Source: an uncultured Psychromonas sp.
GTDB taxonomy: Bacteria; Pseudomonadota; Gammaproteobacteria; Enterobacterales; Psychromonadaceae
Length of the DNA stretch: 64,000 nucleotides
Assembly: GCF_947489755.1 (NCBI RefSeq)
Contig: NZ_CANLFB010000005.1
Span: forward strand, 106,847 to 170,846
Reading direction: 5' to 3'
Positions 51,402 to 60,939 of the stretch are shown here, in pieces. The notes under the pieces are model-generated. The model was not told where the DNA came from. It saw only the letters and a program-made list of their open reading frames with translations, and did not search any database. Each line of letters starts with the position of its first letter. The first letter of the stretch is position 1. The position numbers and the translations under genes were made by a program.

Positions 51402-54014
51402 ATGGACTTTGAACACTATTCCCCGCTACATATTCAGCAACAAGATCTCACCATTTCTTTTATCAAACAACACCTACAACAATTTTCAGACTGGCAACTT
51501 GAACAATTCAAAGCTAAAAAGCACATTAATGAAATTGTATCAATGCGTGCACTTTATGTTGACGAATTATTAAGCCGTTTATGGGATTTAGTTGGGTTAA
51601 ATGAAAGCTTTGATTTAAGTCTACTTGCAGTTGGTGGATACGGACGAGGTGAATTACATCCGAAGTCTGATATCGACTTATTAATTTTATCAGATCATGG
51701 TTTTAGTAAAGAATCTGAAGATAAAATAGGACAACTGATCACCCTACTGTGGGATTTAAAACTCGATGTTGGTAATAGTGTTCGCACAATAAGTGACTGC
51801 ATAGAACAAGGTAAAGCAGATATTACTATCGCAACCAGCATGATCGAATCACGCTTAATTAAAGGTAATGAAAAAACCTTTGAAAAATTACAAAGCGTTA
51901 TTGGTGAAAGTGACTTCTGGCCGTCAGCTCAGTTTTTTACGGTTAAAAAAGAAGAGCAATTTGGACGCCATAAAAATTGCCGAGGCGATGGCTACAATCT
52001 AGAACCTGATATTAAAAATGGCTGTGGCGGACTACGTGACATACAAACTATTGCATGGGTTTCAAAACGCCACTTTGATGCTCATAGCCTTTTAGAATTA
52101 ACGTCATACGGTTACATTACTCAGGGTGAATACCATGAAATAAGTGACTGCCAGTCGCAATTATGGACAATTCGATTTGCCCTTCATACAGTGACAAACC
52201 GTCCTGATAACCGCTTACTTTTTGATTTTCAAAGTGATGTTGCCAAGTTATTAGGGTATACCGGTCAGCGCAATGAAGCCGTAGAACAGATGATGAAAAT
52301 GTTCTATCAAACTATTCGTCGCGTCAAAGAGCTCAATGAAATGTTATTACAATATTTTGATGAAGCTATTTTGGGCAATGTGGCCACAGAGTTTCACGAT
52401 ATAGACGAACACTTTAGAATTCGCGGCAATAAAATAGAATTAACCTCTTCAGGTCATTTCCAAGATAACCCAGAATCTATTTTACAATTATTTGTACATA
52501 TCGCTGATGATAAACGTATTAAAGGCATTTACTCGAGTACCTTACGTGAGCTTCGAGAAGCAAGACGCTGTTTAACACACTGGCTACAAAACATTCCAGA
52601 GTGCCGCACTATTTTTATGGAAATTATTAAGCACCCTCGCGGCATGGGCCTCCCTTTTACATTAATGTATGAATATGGTGTGTTAGCCGCTTACATTCCG
52701 CAGTGGAGCCGTATCGTTGGACAAATGCAGTTTGATTTGTTCCATGCTTATACCGTTGATGCTCATACCCATAAGCTTGCTAAATTTATTTACAACTATC
52801 CAAACAGTAAAGGTGATCATCCTTTAGCTCATGAAATCTATGGTTCATTAGAAAAACCAGAATTATTATTTTTAGCGACAATATTTCATGACATAGCAAA
52901 AGGGCAACAAGGCGATCACTCAACATTAGGTGCCGTAGATGCCTTAGCTTTTTGTGGGTTACATGGTTTAACACGACATGAAAGTAAAGTAGTTGCTTGG
53001 TTAGTTGAGCATCATTTAACCATGTCAGTAACCGCACAACGCCGAGATATTAGCGATCCAAATGTGATCATTGCGTTTGCAAAAACAGTCAGAGATGAAA
53101 AGCACCTTAATTTATTATACTGCCTAACTGTTGCTGATATTTGTGCTACCAATGAAGATACTTGGAATAGTTGGAAAGCCTCTCTTCTACGAGATTTATA
53201 TTATAAAACGCTCACTATGTTACGACGCGGCTTAGAAAATCCACCTGATATTCGTGATCGCATTCGAGATCGCCAACTTAAAGCATTGGGTATTCTAGCG
53301 GGCTTAGGCATTAGCGAAGAACAAGTAAAACCCCTGTGGAAATACTTTCGTTTAAATTACTTTTTCCGTTATACCTCAGCGCAAATTTGTTGGCATACTC
53401 AACATTTATTAGCGCACGAGGATTACAGTAAACCACTAGTATTGATCAGTACTAAAAATGCACGTGGTGGTAGTGAGATCTTCGTTTACAGTAAAGATGT
53501 ACCAACGCTTTTTTCTTCTGTCGTCACTGAGATAGATAATAAAAAACTTAGTGTTCATGATGCAAAAATCCTTTCAAGTCGGGATAATTATTCACTCAGT
53601 ACCTTTACGGTATTAGAAGAAGATGGCGAACATATTGATAGTGATAAAATTCAGCGGTTGCGTGAAGCCATTGTTGATACATTGTTAAAGCCTGATGTTA
53701 TTAATTCAAACTTAATTCGCTTAGAGCGCGTTAAAAGACCTTTTAAGTTTGAGCCTAAAATAACGTTTTTACCGACGCGCCGTAAACGTACGCAAATTGA
53801 AGTGGTTGCTTTTGATGCCCCTGGTATTTTAGCAAATATTGGTACTGTTTTTGTCGATCATGGCTTAATGCTTGATACCGCGAAGATATCCACTATTGGT
53901 GAGCGAGCAGAGGATTTGTTTATCGTCTCTACTGCTGATGGTGACTCATTAACGAAAGAGCAGGAAGAAAGCTTAAAAGCCAGTTTGATGTACGAGTTAA
54001 GTCCAAGTACTTAA
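51402..54014 (+). CDS. glnD: GlnD, PII uridylyltransferase / uridylyl-removing enzyme
   Basis: An 870-residue bifunctional nitrogen sensor. In order: a nucleotidyltransferase domain with GGYGRGELHPKSDID at about 78-92, a helical linker, an HD domain (FHDIAKGQQGDHS) that removes UMP, and two C-terminal ACT domains (the last around VVAFDAPGILANIGTVFVDH) that bind glutamine. It controls PII, and through it glutamine synthetase and NtrBC. It functionally connects to rpoN and the PTS-Ntr genes at 3.8-7 kb. Confidence 0.98.
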   Translation: MDFEHYSPLHIQQQDLTISFIKQHLQQFSDWQLEQFKAKKHINEIVSMRALYVDELLSRLWDLVGLNESFDLSLLAVGGYGRGELHPKSDIDLLILSDHGFSKESEDKIGQLITLLWDLKLDVGNSVRTISDCIEQGKADITIATSMIESRLIKGNEKTFEKLQSVIGESDFWPSAQFFTVKKEEQFGRHKNCRGDGYNLEPDIKNGCGGLRDIQTIAWVSKRHFDAHSLLELTSYGYITQGEYHEISDCQSQLWTIRFALHTVTNRPDNRLLFDFQSDVAKLLGYTGQRNEAVEQMMKMFYQTIRRVKELNEMLLQYFDEAILGNVATEFHDIDEHFRIRGNKIELTSSGHFQDNPESILQLFVHIADDKRIKGIYSSTLRELREARRCLTHWLQNIPECRTIFMEIIKHPRGMGLPFTLMYEYGVLAAYIPQWSRIVGQMQFDLFHAYTVDAHTHKLAKFIYNYPNSKGDHPLAHEIYGSLEKPELLFLATIFHDIAKGQQGDHSTLGAVDALAFCGLHGLTRHESKVVAWLVEHHLTMSVTAQRRDISDPNVIIAFAKTVRDEKHLNLLYCLTVADICATNEDTWNSWKASLLRDLYYKTLTMLRRGLENPPDIRDRIRDRQLKALGILAGLGISEEQVKPLWKYFRLNYFFRYTSAQICWHTQHLLAHEDYSKPLVLISTKNARGGSEIFVYSKDVPTLFSSVVTEIDNKKLSVHDAKILSSRDNYSLSTFTVLEEDGEHIDSDKIQRLREAIVDTLLKPDVINSNLIRLERVKRPFKFEPKITFLPTRRKRTQIEVVAFDAPGILANIGTVFVDHGLMLDTAKISTIGERAEDLFIVSTADGDSLTKEQEESLKASLMYELSPST

Positions 54015-54076
54015 CTGCATACTTAATCAAACGTTTAATTAAGTAACTATATTGAAATAACAAAATTGAAATAACA

Positions 54077-54113
54077 AAAAAGCCCGTTATGTTCTTCACA
54101 TAACGGGCTTTTT
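54077..54113. terminator. Terminator between glnD and the fbp operon
   Basis: A 15-bp perfect stem, AAAAAGCCCGTTATG with its complement, and a 7-nt loop. T-runs on both strands make it bidirectional between the convergent glnD and fbpC ends. Confidence 0.93.
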
Positions 54114-54176
54114 AATGATTAACGATTAATGATTAACGATTAACGATTAACGATTAACGATTAACGATTAACGATT
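54114..54176. repeat. Nine-copy heptamer tandem repeat (AAYGATT)
   Basis: Nine head-to-tail 7-bp units: AATGATT, AACGATT, AATGATT, then six perfect AACGATT. The array starts at the end of the glnD terminator and ends 13 bp before the fbpC stop. It is non-coding. Such short perfect arrays mutate by slippage. Confidence 0.95.
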
Positions 54177-54189
54177 AAATTATTAATGC

Positions 54190-55242
54190 TTAAGACTCAA
54201 AAGTAACAAAATCATGATTTAAAACAGTTAAGGTGACTTTATCTCCCACCTCAAACTGCAAACAATCATTGCAATGATTGCTGTGCCTAATAATAAAAGA
54301 TTGCTCATTAAACTGAACTGTAATTTGTTGCAATGCCCCTTGAAAATCGACTTGTTTAACTATCCCTAAACCCGCTAAGTCTGGAACGATATTGATATGT
54401 TCAGGACGCAATAATAAGCGCAACTGCTTGCCAATGCTTTCTTCTATTACATCATTACTAGTCAACAAACCAAAACAACTCTGGTAAGTACATTTATCAG
54501 CAACAGTGACATCAATATAATTTGACTGCCCCATAAAGTCAGCAACATAAGCAGAGCTAGGCTGACGATATAATTTTTGTGCCGTATCTATTTGCACAAT
54601 TTTACCAGCTTGCATTAAGGCAATACGATCAGCAAAAGCGAAGCCTTCTTCTTTAGAGTGTGTCACAAATAACGCGCTCATTTGATGCTGTTTAAATAAC
54701 TGACGAATTTCATGGATAAGTTGAAAACGAACATGCTGATCTAAATTAGAAAAAGGTTCATCTAATAACATTAATTCAGGCTGATAGGCGAGCGCACGAG
54801 CAATGGCAATACGCTGCTGTTGACCACCTGATAATTGATGTGGAAAACGTTTAGCTAACTCACTCAATTGAACCAATGATAAAACACTTTCAACACGCTG
54901 CTGTTTCTCAGCTTTAGATAGCTTATTAGTCAGTGAAAAAGCCACATTATCAAACACATTTAAATGCGGGAAAAGTGCGTAATCTTGAAAGATAAGCCCT
55001 ATTTTTCTTTGCTCTGGCGGCGTATAGGTTTTCTCATCATTCAACACCTTTTGTCGAATACTAATTTTACCAGTGAGCTCTGCTTGTAATCCTGCAACAG
55101 CCCTTAACAACGTTGTTTTACCACACCCACTTTCACCTAATAAACACACGATTTCATTATCATTCAAGGTCAAGTCTAACGATTCTAAAACGGCGGTTTT
55201 TTGATAAGAACAACTTAGGTTTTGAATATTTAACGCACTCAT
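54190..55242 (-). CDS. fbpC: FbpC-type ferric iron ABC transporter ATPase
   Basis: A 350-residue ABC ATPase with Walker A GESGCGKTT at 36-44, signature LSGGQQQR and Walker B LMLLDEPFSNLD, plus a C-terminal TOBE-like regulatory region from about residue 240. It belongs to the CUT1/FbpC class and energises the FbpB permease. It shares one base with the fbpB stop. Iron specificity is inferred from FbpA and the Fur box. Confidence 0.93.
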   Translation of the reverse strand: MSALNIQNLSCSYQKTAVLESLDLTLNDNEIVCLLGESGCGKTTLLRAVAGLQAELTGKISIRQKVLNDEKTYTPPEQRKIGLIFQDYALFPHLNVFDNVAFSLTNKLSKAEKQQRVESVLSLVQLSELAKRFPHQLSGGQQQRIAIARALAYQPELMLLDEPFSNLDQHVRFQLIHEIRQLFKQHQMSALFVTHSKEEGFAFADRIALMQAGKIVQIDTAQKLYRQPSSAYVADFMGQSNYIDVTVADKCTYQSCFGLLTSNDVIEESIGKQLRLLLRPEHINIVPDLAGLGIVKQVDFQGALQQITVQFNEQSFIIRHSNHCNDCLQFEVGDKVTLTVLNHDFVTFES

Positions 55243-56876
55243 TAACGCTTTTTCTCCAGCAAACGATTCACAACAATAAATGGAATTAAGCCTAATGCGA
55301 TAATCATCAAAGCAGGCAGCGCAGCATATTCTATCATTTCATCTGAAACAAATTGATAAACATAAGTTGCTAAGGTTTCAAAATTAAATGGGCGTAGCAG
55401 TAATGCAGCTGGTAGTTCCTTCATTGCTTCGATAAACACTAAAATGAACGCGGTTAGCATACCCTTTTTAATTAAAGGAATATTCACGCGCCACAAGGTT
55501 TTAACAGGGCCATTACCTAATGTTCTAGAAGCAAGTTCAAGTGATGGGGAGACCTGTACTAAACTACTGTCAACACTACCGACAGCAATAGCACTAAAGC
55601 GAACTAGGTAACCTAGTACTAAAATAACTAATGAGCCTGACAGTATTAAACCAACGGGTGTTAAATCCCAGCTTAATAAGAAGTCATTCAACAACAAATC
55701 AAAACTGGTTAATGGTATCAACACACCAATAGCGACAACAGTACCAGGCACAGCATAACCAAGAGATGATAAACGTATCGTTGATTTAGCAGCAAAACCT
55801 GGGCTTAGACGTTGATAAAAGTTAACAATAAGCGCGACTATTAGCGCTAAGATAGCCACCAAGAATGCTAACCATAAACTGTTCATCGTATAATTAATTA
55901 AGTCATCATTTAATGACTCTGCAAAATAATGAGCAGCGTAATACATTAAAGTCACAATCGGAATAAATAATGACAGGCTGACCAGAGACCAAGTAAAGGC
56001 TAATACGCCCCACTTCTTCCATCCTGTTAATACAAAACGAAGATCTACATTACCGTTATTATTACGCTGATAAACTTGCTGTTTACGACGGCTATAGTTT
56101 TCCAATGAAATAAGAATGACGATCGCTAATAGCATCATTGACGATATTTTAGCGGCGGTCGTCAAACTGCCTAGTTCTAACCAAGTATCATAGATTGCAG
56201 TCGTCAGGGTATGCACTGCAAAATAATTAACCGTAGCAAAGTCGCCTAAGGTCTCCATCGCAATCAATGAAATACCCACAGCCATAGCAGAACGAGATAA
56301 AGGAATACTGACTCGCCAAAATGCTTGTAATGGAGAAAGGCCAAGGGTTCTTGCAGCTTGAAATAACCCTGCTGACTGGGTTAAAAAAGCACTGCGTAAT
56401 AACAGGTATAAATAAGGAAAAAGTGATAGCGCTAAAATGACGGAAGCACCAAAAATGGTGCGGATATCAGGAAAGTAATAATCATCAATAGACTGCCAAC
56501 TAAACAGCCTTCGCAAAGCAAGTTGTACAGGCCCGGTGAAATCTAATAAATCTGTATAAACGATAGCAATAATATAAGGCGGCATAGCCAGAGGCAGCAT
56601 TAATGCCCATTGTAGTTTTTTACGTGAGGGGAAATCACAACAAGCGACAAACCAAGCACTGGGCATGGCGAATATAATACTCAAAAGAACAACGGATAAA
56701 ATAACCAGAATGGAATTGCTAATGTAGGTGAATAAAACGGTATCAACAAGGTGTGAAAAACTGCCACTTTCATCGATGACAAAAGCACTTAAGAAAATAG
56801 CAATTATTGGACATAATAAAATACAAGTTACTCCCCAAGGCAGTAACTTGTATAAGTTTGAAGACTTAGAGATCAA
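55242..56876 (-). CDS. fbpB: FbpB-type ferric iron ABC transporter permease
   Basis: A 544-residue fused permease with about twelve membrane segments and two copies of the permease EAA-type loop (AARTLGLSPLQAFWRVSIPL near 175 and ASRTLGNGPVKTLWRVNIPL near 430). The duplicated architecture is typical of FbpB/SfuB. It overlaps fbpA by 11 bp. Confidence 0.94.
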   Translation of the reverse strand: MISKSSNLYKLLPWGVTCILLCPIIAIFLSAFVIDESGSFSHLVDTVLFTYISNSILVILSVVLLSIIFAMPSAWFVACCDFPSRKKLQWALMLPLAMPPYIIAIVYTDLLDFTGPVQLALRRLFSWQSIDDYYFPDIRTIFGASVILALSLFPYLYLLLRSAFLTQSAGLFQAARTLGLSPLQAFWRVSIPLSRSAMAVGISLIAMETLGDFATVNYFAVHTLTTAIYDTWLELGSLTTAAKISSMMLLAIVILISLENYSRRKQQVYQRNNNGNVDLRFVLTGWKKWGVLAFTWSLVSLSLFIPIVTLMYYAAHYFAESLNDDLINYTMNSLWLAFLVAILALIVALIVNFYQRLSPGFAAKSTIRLSSLGYAVPGTVVAIGVLIPLTSFDLLLNDFLLSWDLTPVGLILSGSLVILVLGYLVRFSAIAVGSVDSSLVQVSPSLELASRTLGNGPVKTLWRVNIPLIKKGMLTAFILVFIEAMKELPAALLLRPFNFETLATYVYQFVSDEMIEYAALPALMIIALGLIPFIVVNRLLEKKR

Positions 56877-57885
56877 ATTTCACTTCATCCATTAACTTAA
56901 TAGCTGCTTTATGCTGCGCAGCAATATCAGATAATTTGATATTGTCTTGCTTAAACTCGCCCCAAGATGCCACTAATTTAGACGGTTTAACATCTTCTTT
57001 AACAGGATATTCATAGTTAATTTCAGCGTACATTCCTTGTGCTACGTCACCAGATAAAAATTCCATCAGTTTGATCGCATTCTCTTTATTAGGAGAGTAT
57101 TTAGCTAAAGAAACACCACTTACGTTTACGTGTGTACCCGTTGTTGCTTGGTTCGGGAAGTTGATGTGAACCGCTTCAGCCCAAGAAACTTGTTTAGGAT
57201 CGTTTAACATTTTACCTAAGTAGTAGCTGTTAGTTAATGCGTAATCACATAATCCTTCTTTAACCGCTTTTACTTGAGCACGATCATTACCTTGTGGTTT
57301 ACGTGCTAAATTAGCTTTTAAACCTTCTAGCCATGTTTTTGCATTAGCTTCGCCTTCGTGAGCAATGATAGAGGCTAATAGTGAAATATTGTAAGGATGT
57401 TTACCAGAACGCATACATACCTTGCCTTTAAAAGCTGGCGTAGCTAAATCTTGGTAAGTAATATTTGGTGTAGGACCAACACGTTCAACTGAAGAATAGA
57501 TGCTACGAGCTCGGCTAGTTAATGCAAACCACTCTTTGCTAGCACCGTGGAATTTACTAGGGATATTTTTATCTAGCACTTCACTTTCAACTGGTTGCGC
57601 TAAGCCATCTTCAGTAAATAAAGCTAAACGGCTGAAGTCAGATGTTAGCATAAGGTCAGCTTTAGATAAGTTGCCTTCACGTTTAATACGTTCGATTAAA
57701 CCTTTTTTAGCAAATAAAATATTTACTTTGATGCCCGTTTCAGCAGTGAACTCTTTCATCATTGGTTCAATTAAAAACGGTTGGCGATATGAATAAACAT
57801 TCACTTCTTCTGCAGCAAAAGACATTGAACTTGTTAGTACTGATGCACCAGCAAGTAAAACCGTTAAACCCTTTTTAATAGACAT
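56866..57885 (-). CDS. fbpA: FbpA-type periplasmic ferric iron-binding protein
   Basis: A 339-residue exported solute-binding protein. The signal peptide is cleaved near MSFAAEEV (about residue 24). The mature N-terminus VNVYSYRQPFLIEPM and the Tyr pair in ALTNSYYLGKML are typical of the iron-binding FbpA/FutA family, where clustered tyrosines bind Fe3+. It is the first gene of the operon, and a Fur box lies 43-61 bp upstream, so iron repression is likely. Confidence 0.95.
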   Translation of the reverse strand: MSIKKGLTVLLAGASVLTSSMSFAAEEVNVYSYRQPFLIEPMMKEFTAETGIKVNILFAKKGLIERIKREGNLSKADLMLTSDFSRLALFTEDGLAQPVESEVLDKNIPSKFHGASKEWFALTSRARSIYSSVERVGPTPNITYQDLATPAFKGKVCMRSGKHPYNISLLASIIAHEGEANAKTWLEGLKANLARKPQGNDRAQVKAVKEGLCDYALTNSYYLGKMLNDPKQVSWAEAVHINFPNQATTGTHVNVSGVSLAKYSPNKENAIKLMEFLSGDVAQGMYAEINYEYPVKEDVKPSKLVASWGEFKQDNIKLSDIAAQHKAAIKLMDEVKFDL

Positions 57886-57927
57886 ATATTATTCCTTTAA
57901 ATAACCATAATTATTAAGAGCAAGCAT

Positions 57928-57946
57928 TGTAATGATAACAATTATT
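57928..57946 (-). promoter_or_regulatory. Candidate Fur box upstream of fbpA
   Basis: The 19-bp TGTAATGATAACAATTATT matches the E. coli Fur consensus at 14 of 19 positions. It lies in the fbpA promoter region. The remaining part of the gap towards flrC is AT-rich, and I see no strong terminator in it. Confidence 0.7.
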
Positions 57947-58101
57947 ATTTACAAGCTTAATATTTATAACTATTTATGATAAGAAATAAAATAAAAATAT
58001 CGACAACGATAAACGTCGAAGAGGTAACAACTTTAATGCCAATGCATAGTGCCGAACATAAAATGTAGGACTTATAATTTATTATTTCAAAATCAAAGGG
58101 T

Positions 58102-59652
58102 TTAGGCAGGTAAAGCAATACCTTGCTCTTTCATTCGTGCAATTTTATAACGCAAGGTCCGAGGGCTAATACCCAATAATTCAGCGACGTCTTTACGCTT
58201 ACCTCGACAAGTTTGTAATGCATCTAAAATAATTTTTTGTTCTTGCTGTTTTAACCCTTTACCTAATGCTTCCTCGACAATGGGTTTAATTTCTTGTGTC
58301 ACGTTGACAGTAGAGCCACTAATGTTGTTATCTATTACATTAGATTTAATCTCTGTCACTTCGTCAACTGTATGTTTAGTCTCAGTAAGAAAGGTTTCAT
58401 TGGTACCATTTGCTATCGAACTTTGAATAGCGCTATTACTCTCAGATCCTTTCTCAAAACAACCTTGATCACTCACTGATTGCAAAATATGTTCAAACTG
58501 TTGATCTTCTAAAATAAGCGCATCGCAATCAATGACCTGATGACTTGATAAAATTAATGCACGTTGCATAACATTATCAAGCTCACGCACATTACCAGGC
58601 CAAGCATAACTAGCAAGGCACTGTTTCGCTTGCTCAGATAATACAGGGATAGGCGATGATTGTTCAGAGGCATGATGCGCAAGTAAATATTCAGCTAGTG
58701 GAAGAATATCCCCTTTACGTTGTTGTAATGGTAACCACTGTAGTGGGAACACATTCAGACGATAATATAAATCCTCACGAAAAGTGCCTGCTTCTACTGC
58801 TTTTTTTAGATCTCGATTACTTGTTGCTAAGACTCGCACATTTAATTTAATTGTTTTACGAGAGCCTAAACGCTCTACTTCTTTTTCTTGTAAAACCCGT
58901 AATAATTTCACCTGCAACTCTAATGGCATTTCTGTAATTTCATCTAATAAAATAGTGCCGTTTTGTGCCTGCTCAAATTTACCAGGGCACGCCTGAATCG
59001 CACCAGTAAATGCACCTTTTTCATAACCGAATAAAGTAGATTCGAGCATAGTATCTGGGATGGCACCACAATTAATCGCGACAAACGCTTGATCATGTCG
59101 TGTCGATTTATCATGTATGTATCGAGATAAAACTTCTTTTCCAGAACCACTCGGACCAGTAATCATCACGGAAGCATCAGTGACAGCGACTTTATCTGCC
59201 ACTTTAAATAGTGCAGCTGTACTCGAATCGCCAAAAACCGGTGTTTGTGACAAGACTTTATAGACAGGTGCATAGCGGCTAACTTGATTTAATAACACTT
59301 CAGGTGAAAAAGGCTTGGCAAGATAATCAATCGCTCCATCACGTATTGCTTTTACTGCATCATCGATAGTGGCATAAGCCGTCATAAGCAATACAGGGGT
59401 GTCGGGATATTTATTTTTAATGTTTTTTAATAACGCTAAGCCATTCATCCCCCCCATTTGTATATCGCTAATCACTAAATCGTATTGTGACTTGTTGAGC
59501 GCGGCATGATTAAGTTCAACCAATGCCGACTCAGCACTGTCGACTTCTTGGCAGTCATACCCAGCTAATAATAAAGTATCAATTAATGCTTCACGTAAAC
59601 CCGCATCATCTTCAACAACTAATAATTTACCCTGTGCCTTCGCATTTAACAT
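58102..59652 (-). CDS. flrC: FlrC, sigma-54-dependent flagellar response regulator
   Basis: A 516-residue NtrC-type activator. The receiver has phospho-acceptor D63 and K113. The AAA+ domain has Walker A GPSGSGKE (166-173) and the sigma-54-contacting GAFTGA (213-218). The C-terminal Fis-type helix-turn-helix is LLGISPRTLRYKIARMK. A Ser/Thr/Asn/Glu-rich linker (about 395-460) between AAA+ and the DNA-binding domain looks long and disordered. In Vibrio, FlrC activates class III flagellar genes (hook-basal body, core flagellin). It follows flrB by 1 bp. Confidence 0.95.
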   Translation of the reverse strand: MLNAKAQGKLLVVEDDAGLREALIDTLLLAGYDCQEVDSAESALVELNHAALNKSQYDLVISDIQMGGMNGLALLKNIKNKYPDTPVLLMTAYATIDDAVKAIRDGAIDYLAKPFSPEVLLNQVSRYAPVYKVLSQTPVFGDSSTAALFKVADKVAVTDASVMITGPSGSGKEVLSRYIHDKSTRHDQAFVAINCGAIPDTMLESTLFGYEKGAFTGAIQACPGKFEQAQNGTILLDEITEMPLELQVKLLRVLQEKEVERLGSRKTIKLNVRVLATSNRDLKKAVEAGTFREDLYYRLNVFPLQWLPLQQRKGDILPLAEYLLAHHASEQSSPIPVLSEQAKQCLASYAWPGNVRELDNVMQRALILSSHQVIDCDALILEDQQFEHILQSVSDQGCFEKGSESNSAIQSSIANGTNETFLTETKHTVDEVTEIKSNVIDNNISGSTVNVTQEIKPIVEEALGKGLKQQEQKIILDALQTCRGKRKDVAELLGISPRTLRYKIARMKEQGIALPA

Positions 59653-59653
59653 A

Positions 59654-60760
59654 CTAAGCCCCTATTACTTTATTGAGTTGAGTATTAAATTGCTTAGATT
59701 CGCCAATACGATGCAATGGTAATACGAGTGTAAAGCAACTACCTTTACCCACTTCAGACTTTACTTCAACATTGCCTTTATGTGACTGAACGACTCCTTG
59801 TACCACTGCTAATCCCAGACCTGTGCCTTGCGCCTTTGTGGTATAAAAAGCTTCCATTACTTTTGCTAAGCGTTGTTTTTCAATACCTGGACCATTATCC
59901 ATTACCGATATCTCTAACTTATCTTCACCTCTTTGTACTGCACTAATATAAAGTTGAGCTCCTTTCCCAGTTGCTTCAACCGCATTAGAAATGAGGTTAG
60001 TCATTGCACTGGTTAGCGCGTTTTTATTGGCTAAGATAAATAAATCTGGATTAGGCAATTTACATTGTAAGTTACCTTCAACATGACTGATCATTGCATC
60101 ACTTGCATCTTGTACTTCTTCTAACAATGTCGCGACAGAGACTTCTTCTACTATTTTTTGTTCTCCGCTGCGTGCAAATAACAACATGTCATTTACCTGC
60201 GTTTCTAAATCCTGCAAACGATTCATTAACTTACCTTGAAAACGAAGACGAGAACTTTCATTAAGCGTTTTATTGGCTAAATTAGCACCATATAACATAG
60301 CAGCAGATAATGGAGTACGAATTTGGTGAGCGAGTGATGCCACCATTTTGCCTAGAGAAGATAAACGCTTTAAGGTGGCCACATGTTCTTGTAGTTGACG
60401 AGTATGCGTTAAGTCCGTTAATAGAATAAGCTGGCCTGGTTGGCCTTTTAATGAAGAAATTGACAATTGAATACGACGACCATTTTTTAATGATATTTCA
60501 TGGCCATCATCATTTTTAGGACTAAATGAGCGTTTAATGATATCGCTCCAACGCATATTTTCTAGCGGCTCACCTAATAATTGCACGGCAACACGGTTTG
60601 CTTGCCCAACGATGCCATTTCCATCAATAACAATAAGCCCAGAAGGTAATTCATTATACAATTGCCCCATGTAATTAGCTTGTGCACGCAATTGCTCAAG
60701 CTCACCGACATAGCTTTCTGTTTCTAATGATGGATTGTTCGTTGATTGATGGATTGTCAT
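59654..60760 (-). CDS. flrB: FlrB, flagellar sensor histidine kinase
   Basis: A 368-residue cytosolic kinase without membrane segments. A PAS-like domain (about 30-120) precedes the HisKA box with phospho-acceptor H145 in SLAHQIRTPLSAA. The ATPase domain has N-box NLISNAVEATGKG, and G boxes VMDNGPGI and GTGLGLAVVQG. It phosphorylates FlrC. A sigma-54-type promoter lies about 35-50 bp upstream of its start. Confidence 0.95.
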   Translation of the reverse strand: MTIHQSTNNPSLETESYVGELEQLRAQANYMGQLYNELPSGLIVIDGNGIVGQANRVAVQLLGEPLENMRWSDIIKRSFSPKNDDGHEISLKNGRRIQLSISSLKGQPGQLILLTDLTHTRQLQEHVATLKRLSSLGKMVASLAHQIRTPLSAAMLYGANLANKTLNESSRLRFQGKLMNRLQDLETQVNDMLLFARSGEQKIVEEVSVATLLEEVQDASDAMISHVEGNLQCKLPNPDLFILANKNALTSAMTNLISNAVEATGKGAQLYISAVQRGEDKLEISVMDNGPGIEKQRLAKVMEAFYTTKAQGTGLGLAVVQGVVQSHKGNVEVKSEVGKGSCFTLVLPLHRIGESKQFNTQLNKVIGA

Positions 60761-60794
60761 AGCAACACCTAAAAATGAGTATAGATATCACTAC

Positions 60795-60811
60795 TAAGCA
60801 CTTATTATGCC
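60795..60811 (-). promoter_or_regulatory. Candidate sigma-54 promoter of flrBC
   Basis: On the leftward strand TGGCAT-N5-GTGCTT gives GG and GC elements at exactly the -24/-12 spacing, matching TGGCAC-N5-TTGCT at all but two positions. This agrees with flrBC being activated by FlrA with sigma-54 in Vibrio. Confidence 0.7.
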
Positions 60812-60873
60812 AATCAAAAAATATCATTACTTAACAGTAAGATAAAAGTGATCTGCCATAAAAATGACAGAAA

Positions 60874-60907
60874 AAAGCCGTGTCATAGGTTAAAATAACA
60901 CGGCTTT
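60874..60907 (-). terminator. Terminator downstream of flrA
   Basis: AAAGCCGTGT and ACACGGCTTT form a 10-bp stem with a 14-nt loop, followed by a T-run on the leftward strand, 33 bp past the flrA stop. It separates flrA from flrBC. Confidence 0.85.
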
Positions 60908-60939
60908 CAAGTATATTTTTAGACATGAAGATAGGTAAG

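Noticed and set aside
54114..54176. Heptamer array as a CRISPR or iteron origin
   Set aside because: Units are directly adjacent with no spacers, far shorter than CRISPR repeats, and no replication initiator gene or DnaA boxes are nearby.
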